A DNA stretch of 13,991 nt. Source: Ettlia oleoabundans (taxonomy: Eukaryota > Chlorophyta > Chlorophyceae > Chlamydomonadales). The DNA is taken from assembly GCA_019693395.1 (NCBI GenBank), contig JAAMXP010003190.1:1-13991 (forward strand). The letters run 5' to 3'. Positions 1 through 9,199 of the stretch are shown piece after piece; the stretch's first letter is position 1, and every line of letters starts with the position of its first letter. Below the pieces are notes generated by a model that saw only the letters and a list, made by a program, of their open reading frames with translations, ran no database searches and had not been told where the DNA came from. The position numbers were made by a program, and so were the translations under genes.

Positions 1-2996
1 CGCCTGCCGGTTCTGCCGCGGCTGCGGCCGCGGTTGGCGCCAGCGGTGCTGACGGGAAGCCGCAGGCAGCGCCGGCGTCCGGTGCAGCTGGTGCGGGCGG
101 TGGGGGTGGTGGCAGCATCAGCCAGGACGATATTCAGATGGTGCAGAACCTGATTGAGCGGTGCTTGCAACTCTACATGACGCAGGTAGGGCGGGCAGGC
201 AGGCTGCAAACCGGCTGCGACAGCAGCAGGATACACTGCTGGGGCATCATGATAGGTTGTGTGAAGGGCGGCACTTGGGCAGCATTAGGCAGCAGCATTC
301 CCATTCGCCAGCCTGGGTCCGGTCCCGGTATGCACCTTGAACTGTTCGTACTTTCTTTCTGCTGGTCGCACGCGCCCGTCGCCATAAACCTGCTCTCCTC
401 TTCTTCTTTCTTTCCGTAGAACGAGGTTGTGTCTATTCTTCAGCAGCAGGCCAAGATTGAGCCGGGGTTCACGCAGCTGGTGTGGCAGAAGCTGGAGGAG
501 CAGAACCCAGAGTTCTTTAGGTCGGTCCAGGGGCGGGTCCAGGCGGGTCAAGGGGCGGGTGGCTGGCAGCGGGCAGATATGCTGGTGGATGCTGGGTGTG
601 AAGCGGTGCTGGTTGTTCCTGGCAAATGTGCTGGTTGTGGGCAGATCGTGCTGTCAGCGGGTGAGCACCTGCGGCGCTGGGAGGCAAGCATCTGCGGCTG
701 TGTGGGTGGACGTTGGCCAGCTGGATAGGGCGGGTGCTGGCCAATGTGCAGCTGCAGCTGCGGTTGAAGACTTGGTGGTCACATTGGCAGCCAAGGGAGT
801 GCTGGTCTGTTCTCCATGTAGGCGCATGTGTACCACACAGCATGGGTGGCTGGGGCGGCTGTTGAGGCAGTACAACATAGTGCCTTCGCAACAGTACTGA
901 ACGGTGCATTGCAAACAGTACCGCATGTACTTTCTCCACCTGTACCGCAGGTGTTACTACACGCGCCTGAAGCTGAAGAGCCAGATCATCATGTTCAACC
1001 ACCTGCTGGAGCAGCAAGTGGCCATGGTGCAGGTAAATACGTAGTGCACCTGCAGACATGTGGCCAGAGATGGCACACGCATGTACAGCAGTGTGCAAAA
1101 GGTTGCCCATACCTTTGTAACACATCTGTCAGCCATGGCATTTTTGGCTGTTTGTGTTGTGTGCAAGCCAGGCGGCTGATTTCGAGTAGTAATCTCTGCG
1201 CTGTGTTGATGGTGTACATGTGGTATGACGCATGTGTAGCCCCATTCAATCCTTGGTGGCGTTGTCCTTTTGGCGCAGCTGAGGCAGCTTGGTGGGCTTG
1301 AAATGGGTTCCGTCCTTCCTGCCTGCCTTCCTACCTGCCTGCCTGCCTGCCTGGCCCTTTACCTGCGTGCTTGCAGAAGGTGCAGCGGGGATGGGACAGC
1401 GTCGGCTCTGATCAGCAGCACTTTGCTTCGGTGCCGCAGTTTGCCAGCACCACAGCCGGCGGCATCCCGCTGTTCCAAACCAGCGGCGGCAGCGGGCAGC
1501 AGCAGCAGCAGGCGGGAGGGCTGGGCAAGGGCAAGGGCACTGCAGCAGCAGCAGCGGCGGCTGGTGCCGCCATGGCTGCTGGCGGCGGCGCCGCAGGCGC
1601 ATCTCAGCAGCAGCAACAGCAAGGGCAGCTAGATGCTGGGCAGCCGCCTGGAGCCGGTGGCCCTGTGGGGGCGCCGCGTGGGGGGGGTGCGGGCAGTAGC
1701 AGCCACGGCGACTTGGGCTTTCCGGCTGACTTGGAAGAGCACGCTCACGGCGCCCCCAGCGACGGCCACGAGGCACGCGGAGCATCGCCGCTGCTCAGAG
1801 TTGGGTCTGGTGAGTGACAATGTAACAATGCTGTAACATTGCTGCGGCTGCGTCTGCTGTCAGTGGGCGTTGCACAGTGGCGGTTCCATGCATCAGCTGC
1901 TGCTGCTGCTGCTGCTGCTACGGTCAGTGATTGGCTTGCTTGCACGACGATGTTGGCAACTGGCTGTACTGTCCCACCCAAGGGAACAGTAGTTGGTAGG
2001 CAAGCAAGGTCGGCATTCTGGCGGCATGCAGAGCATGCATTGCAGCCATTAGAAAGGCTGCGAAGCTAGGCCACATGTGTTGGTTTCCTGTAAGACCATT
2101 ACCTGTGTACCCAACCATGCTTCACTCATGACAATACCTTAATATGTTTCACTACTTTTACTTTTGCAACTTACAGCAACATTGCAAGTATTCTATTAGC
2201 GCCATTGTGTTGTGCTGCCGCAGACCACGAGTTGCACAAAGCGCTGCTACATGACATGTCGCCCCCGCACGCAGGTGAGCGCCACCCACACACAGACTGC
2301 TGTATGCAGTATGGCCAGCAACAGTGCAGCAACACTGCAGCGCAGGGCCGCCGGCACAGCAAACATGAACTCCCACAACGTACTTGCTGTTGCATCATTG
2401 ATGTAGGAGCAGCAGCTGACAGCTTAGTCAGCAATCCAGGGTTGCCACTGTATTTGGCCAACAGTTTGCGACACACCACCCCTGCCCCCTTGGCCGCTTT
2501 GCTTGCATCATTCTATCCAGTTGAAATAATGGTGGATGTGGTAGTGTTCTGTTGTTCTGATCGCTCATGCATGCCCCGCCTCGCCATGCTGTGGGTGCTG
2601 TGGTGGCTGGGTGCAGGTGCTGAGCTGGCAACACTGCCCCGCAACTTCAGCTTGTCTGACCTGGCGCTTGAGCACCTGCATGGAGAGGTGACTGCCTGCC
2701 TGCCTGCCCGCTAGTTTTAGCATTCATCATGCGATAACGAGCAGGGGCGCTGCCCAGCTCCTGGGGCATTTGCCGTACCACTGTTGCTTTTGTGGTTGTA
2801 CCGCTCTGCTGCTTCGTACCGTGCATGGTGCGGTACTGCTGTTAAGATCAGTCACGCATCCCTGCCTATCTGCCTGCCTGTGTTGCATCCCTCCCGTGGC
2901 CACATGCAGGGCCCAACCGACATGCAGCACGATTTCGACCTTGGAGCAGCAGCCGCAGCAGCTGCAGCAGCAGCCCCCAGCACAAGCGGCACGTGA
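1..2996 (+). CDS. Plant-specific PF09713/TIGR01589 domain protein, 5'-truncated, seven exons
   Basis: Exons: 1-185 (reading from base 3), 420-520, 951-1032, 1377-1809, 2224-2274, 2617-2687 and 2910-2996 (TGA). All junctions are GT-AG and all phases agree, giving 335 residues in the window; the start codon lies off the left edge. An Ala/Gly-rich lead is followed by the domain across exons 1-3: ISQDDIQMVQNLIERC, then EVVSILQQQAKIEPGF, LVWQKLEEQNPEFFR and LLEQQVAMVQ. This matches the short helical plant domain A_thal_3526 (PF09713), whose function is unknown. Exon 4 is a Gln/Ala/Gly-rich low-complexity linker with polyQ and polyA. Exon 6 carries LPRNFSLSDL, which I recall, without certainty, as a C-terminal motif in land-plant members. 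Exon 7 ends in a ten-Ala run. A nuclear or cytosolic regulatory role would be a guess. A tiny extra exon near 1279-1300 cannot be excluded. Domain identity is strong; the exon 4-7 chain is inference supported by phase. Confidence 0.82.
1334..1353 (+). repeat. CCTG tetranucleotide tract before the exon 4 acceptor
   Basis: Five CCTG copies lie in intron 3 of the PF09713 gene, about 25 bases before the acceptor at 1376. They form most of the pyrimidine-rich tract. Shorter runs of the same unit occur at 2693-2708 and about 2868-2880, in intron 6. Confidence 0.7.
1821..1842 (+). terminator. Tandem intronic TGTAA poly(A) signals just after the exon 4 donor
   Basis: Two near-identical 11-base units (TGTAACAATGC and TGTAACATTGC) lie head-to-tail. 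They sit 11 bases after the exon 4 donor at 1810, and a TGA at 1815-1817 is in frame if intron 4 is retained. This would suit an alternative, C-terminally shortened transcript. The sequence is seen; the use is inferred. Confidence 0.35.
1897..1919 (+). repeat. CTG microsatellite in intron 4
   Basis: Seven and a half uninterrupted CTG units lie inside intron 4 of the PF09713 gene. On the transcribed sense strand this is CUG rather than the CAG orientation of the exonic repeats in this window. No coding role is seen. Confidence 0.7.
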
Positions 2997-3735
2997 GGCG
3001 CGCCGTTGCGGCACAACACAGCACGGCACAGCATGCACAGCACGCACCTCTTTCCTCACTGAAAACCTCCCTGTCGCCAGTTTTGACCAGAGCGTAGCAG
3101 ATAGATAGGCCCTTGCCCCATTTCTTGTCCACAACACACGACTGCAGATGCACCAGGTACGCACATGACCCTTGTGTCTCTCTCTCTCTACCACTCCACT
3201 CTGCCCTGCGCCTGGCCTTTTGCTCGCGCCGCCGCCCGTCCGCTCGCCCGCACATCTGGTTTTGAACCCCAATCTTGCGCGAGCGGGCGTGTGCATTTAG
3301 CACGGCGCGTAGCCACGTGCTCATTCTTAAGTCTTCAGCACCGGTGGATTGAACAAATGCACCCGCCCATTTCGCCTTGCCTCTCTTTCTCGGCTCCTTC
3401 CCTTTTGCTCCTTCACTTCACTCCGCCCCTCCACGCCATGCTTGTCTGTTCCGCCGTGCCGCTGTGCTGCCCCTTTCTGGCCCGCCGGCTGTGAGATTGC
3501 CCTGTTTCCAAAACCTTGCACCGTGCTTCCCTCCCCCTCCTCCACCCTCCCGCTCCTGGTGCGTTCCATGCACAGACGCTCACGTACACACAGGCATGAA
3601 GCACGCACGAAGCATGTGCTGCACATCATGGCATAAGAACTGTTTCTCCCTCCCTCTGCAAACCCGCCCCTCTGCACCCTTTTCCTCCCCCATCCAGCAG
3701 CAAACTCAGGAATGTAAGCAGCTGCCGGCACATGA
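2997..3735 (+). other. 3' UTR of the PF09713 gene
   Basis: No convincing gene is visible on either strand here. The stretch is pyrimidine-rich on the coding strand, with a (TC)n run at about 3179-3188 and C/T-rich blocks from 3360 to 3700. It ends at a TGTAA. A 700-base 3' UTR is within the normal range for green algae. The right limit is inferred as 10-20 bases past the TGTAA. Confidence 0.5.
3713..3717 (+). terminator. Poly(A) signal TGTAA of the PF09713 gene
   Basis: TGTAA is the standard poly(A) signal of chlorophyte nuclear genes. I found no other TGTAA on the plus strand between the stop at 2996 and this point. It follows a C/T-rich stretch and faces a minus-strand TGTAA about 80 bases further on. 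Confidence 0.5.
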
Positions 3736-3795
3736 GGCGTACGAGAGGAGGCCCCCATCAGCCCTGTTTGAGATGAGAGGAGTGGCAGTATCCGG

Positions 3796-3800
3796 TTACA
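3796..3800 (-). terminator. Poly(A) signal TGTAA, probably of the CBM20 gene
   Basis: TTACA on the plus strand reads TGTAA on the minus strand. It is the first such signal I find downstream of the CBM20 stop, though 1.36 kb away. It faces the plus-strand TGTAA at 3713, leaving about 50 bases between the two predicted cleavage sites. Confidence 0.35.
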
Positions 3801-4815
3801 GAGAGCATGCATTGCACGCCGGGCAGTATCCTTGAGTGCATTGGTGGTGAGGTGACGACATGGAAAAGATGAAAGGGTAGGTGGAAAGAATCGACGCACT
3901 AACAAGAGGGTGTGTGCGTGAGTGTGTTGGAGGGAGACGGGGAGGCAGACGCCGTCTACAGTGCCTGGCACATGTGTTGGGTTGTTCAGGCGGCGGAAGC
4001 AGCAGTGCGGTTTGGGTCAAGCAGTTGGAAAGCAAGCTGGCAGCGAGCGAGCAAGGGGGTTTGGAGCTTCGTTCGTCGGGGCAATGTGTGGCGGGGCCAA
4101 GGAACAGAGGGAGCGCACACAGCAGGTAGTGAAGAGCGAGAGAGAAAGAGAGAAGACTGGAAATGAAGAAGGATGGTGGGACAGCGAAAAGGAGGAGGGA
4201 TCATCTGGTGGGTCCCAATGCCATTCGACTGGAAGGGGGGCATGCCTGGGTGAAGACAGGGTACTTGGGATAGAAAGTGGGTTGAAATGCATCGGACAAC
4301 CGCTCTCGCTCGCAGGTAGGGTAAGCGAGGTGAAGCCGCGGCACGGTGTCAACAGAGCGAGGTGGTTTGGAAGGAAAGGACGGGGGACAGACATCACTGC
4401 TTGCATAGCGGCCTTGGCAAATGCATCCCAGGCTGCAAGTAGAATGCTGAGGCAAGCGGCGCTGTCAGGGGGCGGGTGGCAGATGCGGAGCCTGGGTCAT
4501 AGGTGGAAAGCCGGTGGGGCCTGGCAGCAGCGCAACGTAGGCAGCTAACAGCATCTGGGAAGGGAGCCGTGTCACGGGGCAGGTGGAAAGGTAAGCTTCC
4601 AAGCTGTGTTGAGTGACGGAGGCGGTCAAAGCAAGCGAGACAGAGGAGGCAACCACGCCAGAGGAAGAGGGCGAGAGAGACCCGGAAAAGAGAAGTGTGG
4701 GAGAAAAGGGAGAAGGAAAGCAGGAAAGGAATCTGGCGGCCCGACCTGTAGAGGGATGCAGCCGCTAGTGCGGAAGACAACGACCCTGTTTGCGCAACGA
4801 AGCCGCCCGCTAGTC

Positions 4816-4848
4816 CAGCTGCCTTCTCTAGCAAACAGAAGGCAGCTG
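4816..4848. repeat. Perfect 12-bp inverted repeat with 9-base loop
   Basis: CAGCTGCCTTCT at 4816-4827 is the exact reverse complement of AGAAGGCAGCTG at 4837-4848, with a nine-base loop between. It sits in the presumed 3' UTR of the CBM20 gene, so it would fold in that transcript. Confidence 0.85.
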
Positions 4849-5159
4849 TCGTTTGCATGGAGCCCAAACGGCAGCATGCGCTATAACCAGGCTTGCAGGG
4901 CAGCTGGCTGGCTTGGTAGGTGGCTGCCCGTCAAGGCTGCAGCAAGGCCAGTACAGGCCCGCTGCAAAGGAGCAAGCACCAGCCGCTTGCCGCCGCCCGC
5001 GCACCGTAATCGATTCGCTGGCCGCTGTGCCAGCTGGCAGGTGCAGCTGGGAAGAATTCGGCCGGGCTGGAAAGGCTATTGCTGAGCTTAGCGGCACCCG
5101 AGAATGTGCGAGGTGGTGTATGTAGCAACTCCATCAGCTGCGCAACACAAGGTGGCTAA

Positions 5160-8056
5160 CTAGGGTCCGAAGAGCGGGCGGCGCACCGACCGCTGCGGCT
5201 GTTCCTCGCGCCCCCACACGTCTCGCCTGCATCAAGAGATGGGCACCCGCCATGGCGGGCACAAGCCAGGTAAGCATGAAGGGAAGCGCGATGGCAGAAA
5301 CATGAAGAGGCAGCGAACGTGGGAACAATGGCCAGCCGCATAGCACAGCGTCATGTGCTGCAATCCTGCACTGAGAAATGATGTACAGCAAGATGCGCAG
5401 CAACACAAAGCGGGGCCATGCTATGTAATGCCCTAAATGCATTAGCTTCCAATTCAGTTTAACTGGCAAATGGAGCCTGGGCGGTGGTTGCATGCATGGC
5501 CCTCCCACCCACCTGTCCAGGAAGGGCCTTCCGCCTTCATCTAGCTGCAACACCTCCCACACCCCTGACAACTCCTCCTGTCGTGTGGGGCTGCCGCTGC
5601 CGGCCCCTCCCGCAGGGCCGCTGCTGCTGCTACTGCTGCTGCCGGCATTGCCGGCGGTTCCAAGGGGGGGTTCCGAGGCGGGGGGGAAAGCGAGCGGAGG
5701 TGGGGGCCCCGCTGATCCCAACAGCTTGCCCAGCGCCTGCTGCCCGTAGCTGCGTTGGCTGGCGGCGGGGGGAAGCGGCGGAGGCTCCCGCTCTATCCTT
5801 TCACCCGGCCGCAGCTGCGCTAGCTCCTCCTGCAGATATGATGCAGCCAACGGGGTAGACAGTGAGCGGGGCTAGTAATAGAGTGATGTCTGATACCGAC
5901 ATACAATATAACACAATGACATTATATCCATTGCAACTAAATCTAACACAAGTAGCATACATTGTCAGCAACAAGGACTCCCCAGCCAGCTGGTCAGACT
6001 GGGACCCTCCTCAACACAGCATCAATCAACACATCAGACACCTTTCCGCCAACCAGCACGCGTAAAGGCATGCAGCAGCCCACCCGGCCACCCAGCCAGC
6101 CAGCCGGCACCCGCCCACCTCAGTGGGTACTTGCAGCACGCGGTTTGGACCAGGCTGCCAAGCCACAATCGCCATCTGCTTGGTGATCTTCTGAACATCA
6201 GGAGGGCTGCGGCAAGGGGGGGGGNNGGGGGCGGGGGCCAGGATGGGTAGCATGCCATGGCAGCACGGCACCTCAACGAATGTGGCAACATATTGTTGCA
6301 ACGTGGGAAGAAAGCTGCAGCCGCCGACATCATGCTTCCTGCAGACTGGTGCAACTCGGCCCCATGCCCCACACAGTTCCCACCCTCCCAGCCGCTGCAA
6401 ACACAATGCACAGCTCAGTCCAGCCAAGACTACTGCAACTTGTGCAGCTCCATCAACAGCGCAGCAAGGTACGCAGGCAGCAGCAGCGGCAAATGCCCCC
6501 CACCTTGAGTCTGGCTCTATGCGGTACGTGTATTCCACCTTGCCCTCCGACAGCTCATTCACCTGCACAACACACACCCAAACATGCACGAACGTAGTGA
6601 GGAACACTTGCACAGAGAAAGCACGAGCCTGACACGCCCCGCAACACACATATGAATAAATAAAGAGGCGGCGGTTGCGACGTCAGCGACAACACTGGCA
6701 TACACAGCAAAAACACCAGCAGTTTTGCCGCAATTACAGCAACCCTCGAAGCGGGCAGGCCTGTGCCTTGTGCCATCTGCAAGCAGACGCAGGTGCTGGC
6801 ACCCGCTTCTGTGGGCAGCAACACGAGATTCATCTGGCCGCAACCAACTGCTGCAGCTTGGCCCAAGCCATCGCAAGAGGCTGTCACATGCTTTGCCCGC
6901 TTTCCCACAAACACCCTCACAATGTTGTGCCCACTGCACAGCCCACGAGAGCAGCAGCGCAGTGCTAGTGTGCGCCCCTGGCCCCGCCTGCTAGTGGTTT
7001 GCTGCCAGGCGATACTGCCACCATCAGCTGTACTGCCCCACCTGCTGTGTCCAGTCCTGCTCCTCGAGGATGACGTACTTGTACTCCACCTTGGTGCCAG
7101 CTGGTAGCTCCACCTCCACCGCCCATATGTCCCCGGGGTTCCAGCTGGCAGGCACCTTGGCTATGGATAGGAAGGACCAGCCAAAGGGGATTTGGTTGCC
7201 GCCCACGCACAGCATCTGGCGGCTGTGCACACGGTACTCGACTGCGAGGCGGACCCTGCAGGATCCACGCGCGGCGGCCATGGAATCTTTAATTTTGTTA
7301 TCTTGGAGTCCCAAATAAAAACATGTTGGATAAGGTCGCTTGATGCAAGGGATTAGGTTGTTAACTTTGAAGGTGGGTCAGCGCGACAAACAGGAGGAAG
7401 AGAGCACAACCCAAGCAAGGTCTGAGTAGGGGTGTAGGGTATGGTCGCAGCGACACCACGACGCAATGCGCAGTCAGGTAACTTGCAGCAAAACACCCCG
7501 CACACGCCCCCGGTTGGAGGCCGCTTGCTAAAAAGCGCATTAATGGCATGCTGGCGCAACTGCTGCAATGGACGGCTCAATGCATTGCCAGTGCCAGCAG
7601 CGGCAGCGATGTGGCGCAGCAGCGGCGGCAACTGGGCGCTGGCCATACTGACAACCAGCCTCCACAAGCATGCCTAAGCAACAGCGCAGCTGACACCCGC
7701 ATAGCTTTCTCGCTGCACATGTACAACAACAGAAAAAGGAGGGCTGCCCCGCACCTGACAAGCGGCGGCGTGCGACGAAGGTCTGCCGCCTCTTCCCGCA
7801 GCGGGAACTGCAGAAAGCTACCCGAGGGTTGCACCTGCTGCGTTTTGCTGCCGCGCAGGCGTTCCCTGTCGAAACCTTCGCTTATAAAAAGGGGCCCAGG
7901 TACTGCTGCGGCTAAAGCCCGGTGCTGATGCCGCTGGGTGGCCCTCCTTTTGCTCGGCGCACCACCCGCCCACTGCCGCCCGGGAGGGCATGTTGCGCTG
8001 GTCAAGCTGCCGCTTCCACTGCTACCAAGGCCGCTGCTGCTAGGTCTGCCAAAAGT

Positions 8057-8087
<31 letters not shown>

Positions 8088-8122
8088 GGGCGCTGCACTG
8101 ACACCGCTGGTGCACAGTTCAT
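5160..8122 (-). CDS. CBM20 starch-binding protein, probable plastid location, six exons
   Basis: Exons on the minus strand: 8122-7755, 7255-7042, 6562-6504, 6206-6119, 5829-5513 and 5226-5160 (TAG). All have GT-AG borders and the phases sum to 370 residues. Residues 1-45 are Ser/Ala-rich with few acidic residues, like a plastid transit peptide, and include a poly-Ser run. Residues ~121-242 form a CBM20: QMLCVGG, PFGW, SWNPGDIWAVEVELP, VEYKYVI and, near 229-241, AWQPGPNRVLQVP. W161, W167 and W230 occupy positions expected of starch-contacting or core residues. CBM20 binds starch or other alpha-glucans. No catalytic domain follows, only a Pro/Ser-rich linker and a basic end (VRRPLFGP), so this is probably a starch-granule binding or scaffold protein. 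About 44 residues separate VEYKYVI from WQPGPNR, longer than usual. An ATG at 7281, in frame just before the exon 2 acceptor, could give a shorter form. The CBM20 is secure; exon 1 is fair. Confidence 0.75.
6225..6226. other. Two-base assembly gap (NN) in a G run
   Basis: Two undetermined bases lie in a G-rich run at 6216-6236. On the minus strand this is the C-rich tract 19 bases before the acceptor of CBM20 exon 4, so no coding base is affected. It shows the assembly struggled with G/C homopolymers. Confidence 0.95.
8059..8084 (-). repeat. CAG/AGC triplet repeat coding poly-Ser in the transit region
   Basis: An uninterrupted CTG run on the plus strand reads AGC on the minus strand. It encodes about nine serines near residues 14-22 of the CBM20 protein. 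Length variation here would be tolerated by a transit peptide. Confidence 0.7.
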
Positions 8123-8135
8123 GACGCTAGCTAAG

Positions 8136-8203
8136 TAGAACCCTGCTGGCCCACAGCAAGCGGCGATCGCGCCGCTCGAGCTTGGGGCAAAGGGGTTCTA
8201 TAA
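8136..8203 (-). promoter_or_regulatory. Candidate core promoter and nested hairpins upstream of the CBM20 gene
   Basis: On the minus strand TTATAGAA at 8203-8196 is TATA-like and lies about 75 bases before the ATG at 8122. An 8-bp inverted repeat (TAGAACCC at 8136-8143, GGGTTCTA at 8193-8200) encloses a 6-bp GC hairpin, GCGGCG/CGCCGC, at 8160-8175. The repeats are seen directly; promoter function is inference. Confidence 0.3.
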
Positions 8204-9199
8204 CCGGACGGCCATGGCCCCCTAAACTCCTAACTCGCCAGTCTACGCTGCTGCCGCTTAGCACAGCCCGTGATTGCGTTGTGCGTTCCCCTTGATTTTC
8301 CTTGCCTTTCTATTTGGGACAGGCCAAAATACCTGTTCCTCTACCGTGCGCAGCGGTTCTGAAGCGTGGGGTGCTCATTGGTTCAACGCAAAAGCGATCT
8401 AAAGGGAATTTTAGATGGCCTTTTAAGGCCGCCGGGCCAACGTGATCTGGTATTTGTATTCTGCTCATGCCACTGGCTCCGCCAAAGAGTAGAACCTGTC
8501 TGCGGTGGTGGATCGAAAGATCAATCACCCTGTCGATGGCGCAGGGTACGATGAGGGCGCTCCACGGGCAGCTGACTGCGGCCGTCAGCGAAAGGCTGTA
8601 CCGCGGAGTTCAAGGTTGACCAGTGCTTCCTGACTTGCGAAATATACATTGTTCACGTCGAGAAAACCTTGTTTGGTACAATTTAGGGAGCACTGACGAC
8701 ATGTGTTGTATAAGATAAAAACAAGTTCAACATCTGTGTTAGAGACCGGTGGGCAGCAGAACAAGGGTTCTGCTTCCTCTCCATGCTATTGCTGGTACCC
8801 CAAAAGTTTCCTCCTCCTTGTCCTGCTCCCACCTCATAGCCGTCCGACTAGCGGCTTGTGCTGTTCCAGTGTGGTTGCCTGCGCGGCTGCGGGGGGCTGC
8901 TGAACCAGAGGTTCACCCACGCCATTCCCTGGACCCGGCAGCATTGGCACCCCGGCGATCGCTGCACCTTGCCGTACTGGCTGGGCTGACGCCTCTTTTC
9001 CAGCCGTCCGGATGCAACGCAGCCGGACAGCCTAGAGCTCATGGCAGAGCTGCGCTAGCGTGAAATGATTGCGTCGTAAACGTATATTACTGCTGCTGGT
9101 GCCGGCACCGTTGGCACTGCTGCTGCGCCACTGCTGTTGCTGTCTGCTGTTGCTGCTGGTGTTGCTGGTGCTGGTGCTATCACGCTGCCTAGGTTGGAT
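8204..9199. other. Intergenic stretch, no supported gene
   Basis: This separates the stop at 9200 from the CBM20 promoter. From about 8290 to 8745 the base composition is visibly richer in A/T, with no triplet repeats and no long open frame. I see no tRNA, snRNA or transposase. Short hairpins occur at 8571-8589 (GCTGAC/GTCAGC) and 9006-9028 (GTCCGG/CCGGAC). From 9090 to 9180 CTG-rich repeat resumes, probably in the 3' UTR of the upstream gene. I found no TGTAA on the minus strand here. Confidence 0.4.

Larger units (their letters stand above)
3780..5159 (-). other. Presumed long 3' UTR of the CBM20 gene, no coding gene seen
   Basis: The 1.4 kb after the minus-strand stop at 5160 holds only fortuitous open frames with no recognisable protein on either strand. 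The minus strand is strongly pyrimidine-rich, most clearly at 4130-4200 and 4640-4740, which mirrors the 3' UTR of the converging gene. The first minus-strand TGTAA met downstream is at 3800-3796. A 12-bp hairpin at 4816-4848 lies inside. An unannotated noncoding RNA or small gene cannot be excluded. Confidence 0.4.

Noticed and set aside
517..1125. 202-residue minus-strand open frame opposite PF09713 exons 2-3
   Set aside because: It is the antisense shadow of exons and introns with clear coding on the plus strand.
1745..1981. Minus-strand frame with poly-Ala opposite intron 4 of the PF09713 gene
   Set aside because: The poly-Ala comes from the CTG microsatellite, and the frame overlaps exon 4 antisense with no splice or homology support.
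3922..4548. 208-residue plus-strand open frame in the purine-rich region
   Set aside because: The composition is that of purine-rich 3' UTR. It has no domain-like segment and conflicts with the pyrimidine-rich minus-strand transcript reading.
4394..4867. 157-residue minus-strand open frame
   Set aside because: It is rich in Leu, Ser and Phe only because the strand is C/T-rich. It contains the hairpin and has no recognisable protein feature.
7030..7050. DWTQQV in the CBM20 protein as a Rubisco-binding motif like that of the algal SAGA proteins
   Set aside because: That motif needs Arg or Lys after the Trp; here it is Thr, and there is only one copy.
7500..7646. Minus-strand MASAQLPPLLRHIAAAAG frame, resembling a targeting peptide
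   Set aside because: It lies in intron 1 of the CBM20 model, and I could not find a donor and acceptor of matching phase with good consensus. It could be an alternative first exon, but this is not supported.
7927..8098. Plus-strand ATG frame with a transit-peptide-like start (MPLGGPPFARR) and TATAAAAA at 7883
   Set aside because: It overlaps the minus-strand CBM20 first exon, whose phase joins exon 2 exactly. The plus frame has no convincing downstream exon, and the TATA-like string lies inside that coding exon.
8160..8175. GCGATCGC-like palindrome (cyanobacterial HIP1 type)
   Set aside because: It is a single occurrence in an otherwise algal nuclear context, so it says nothing about cyanobacterial origin.
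8380..8400. GGTTCAACGC as a tRNA B box
   Set aside because: No matching A box, anticodon arm or acceptor stem could be found around it.
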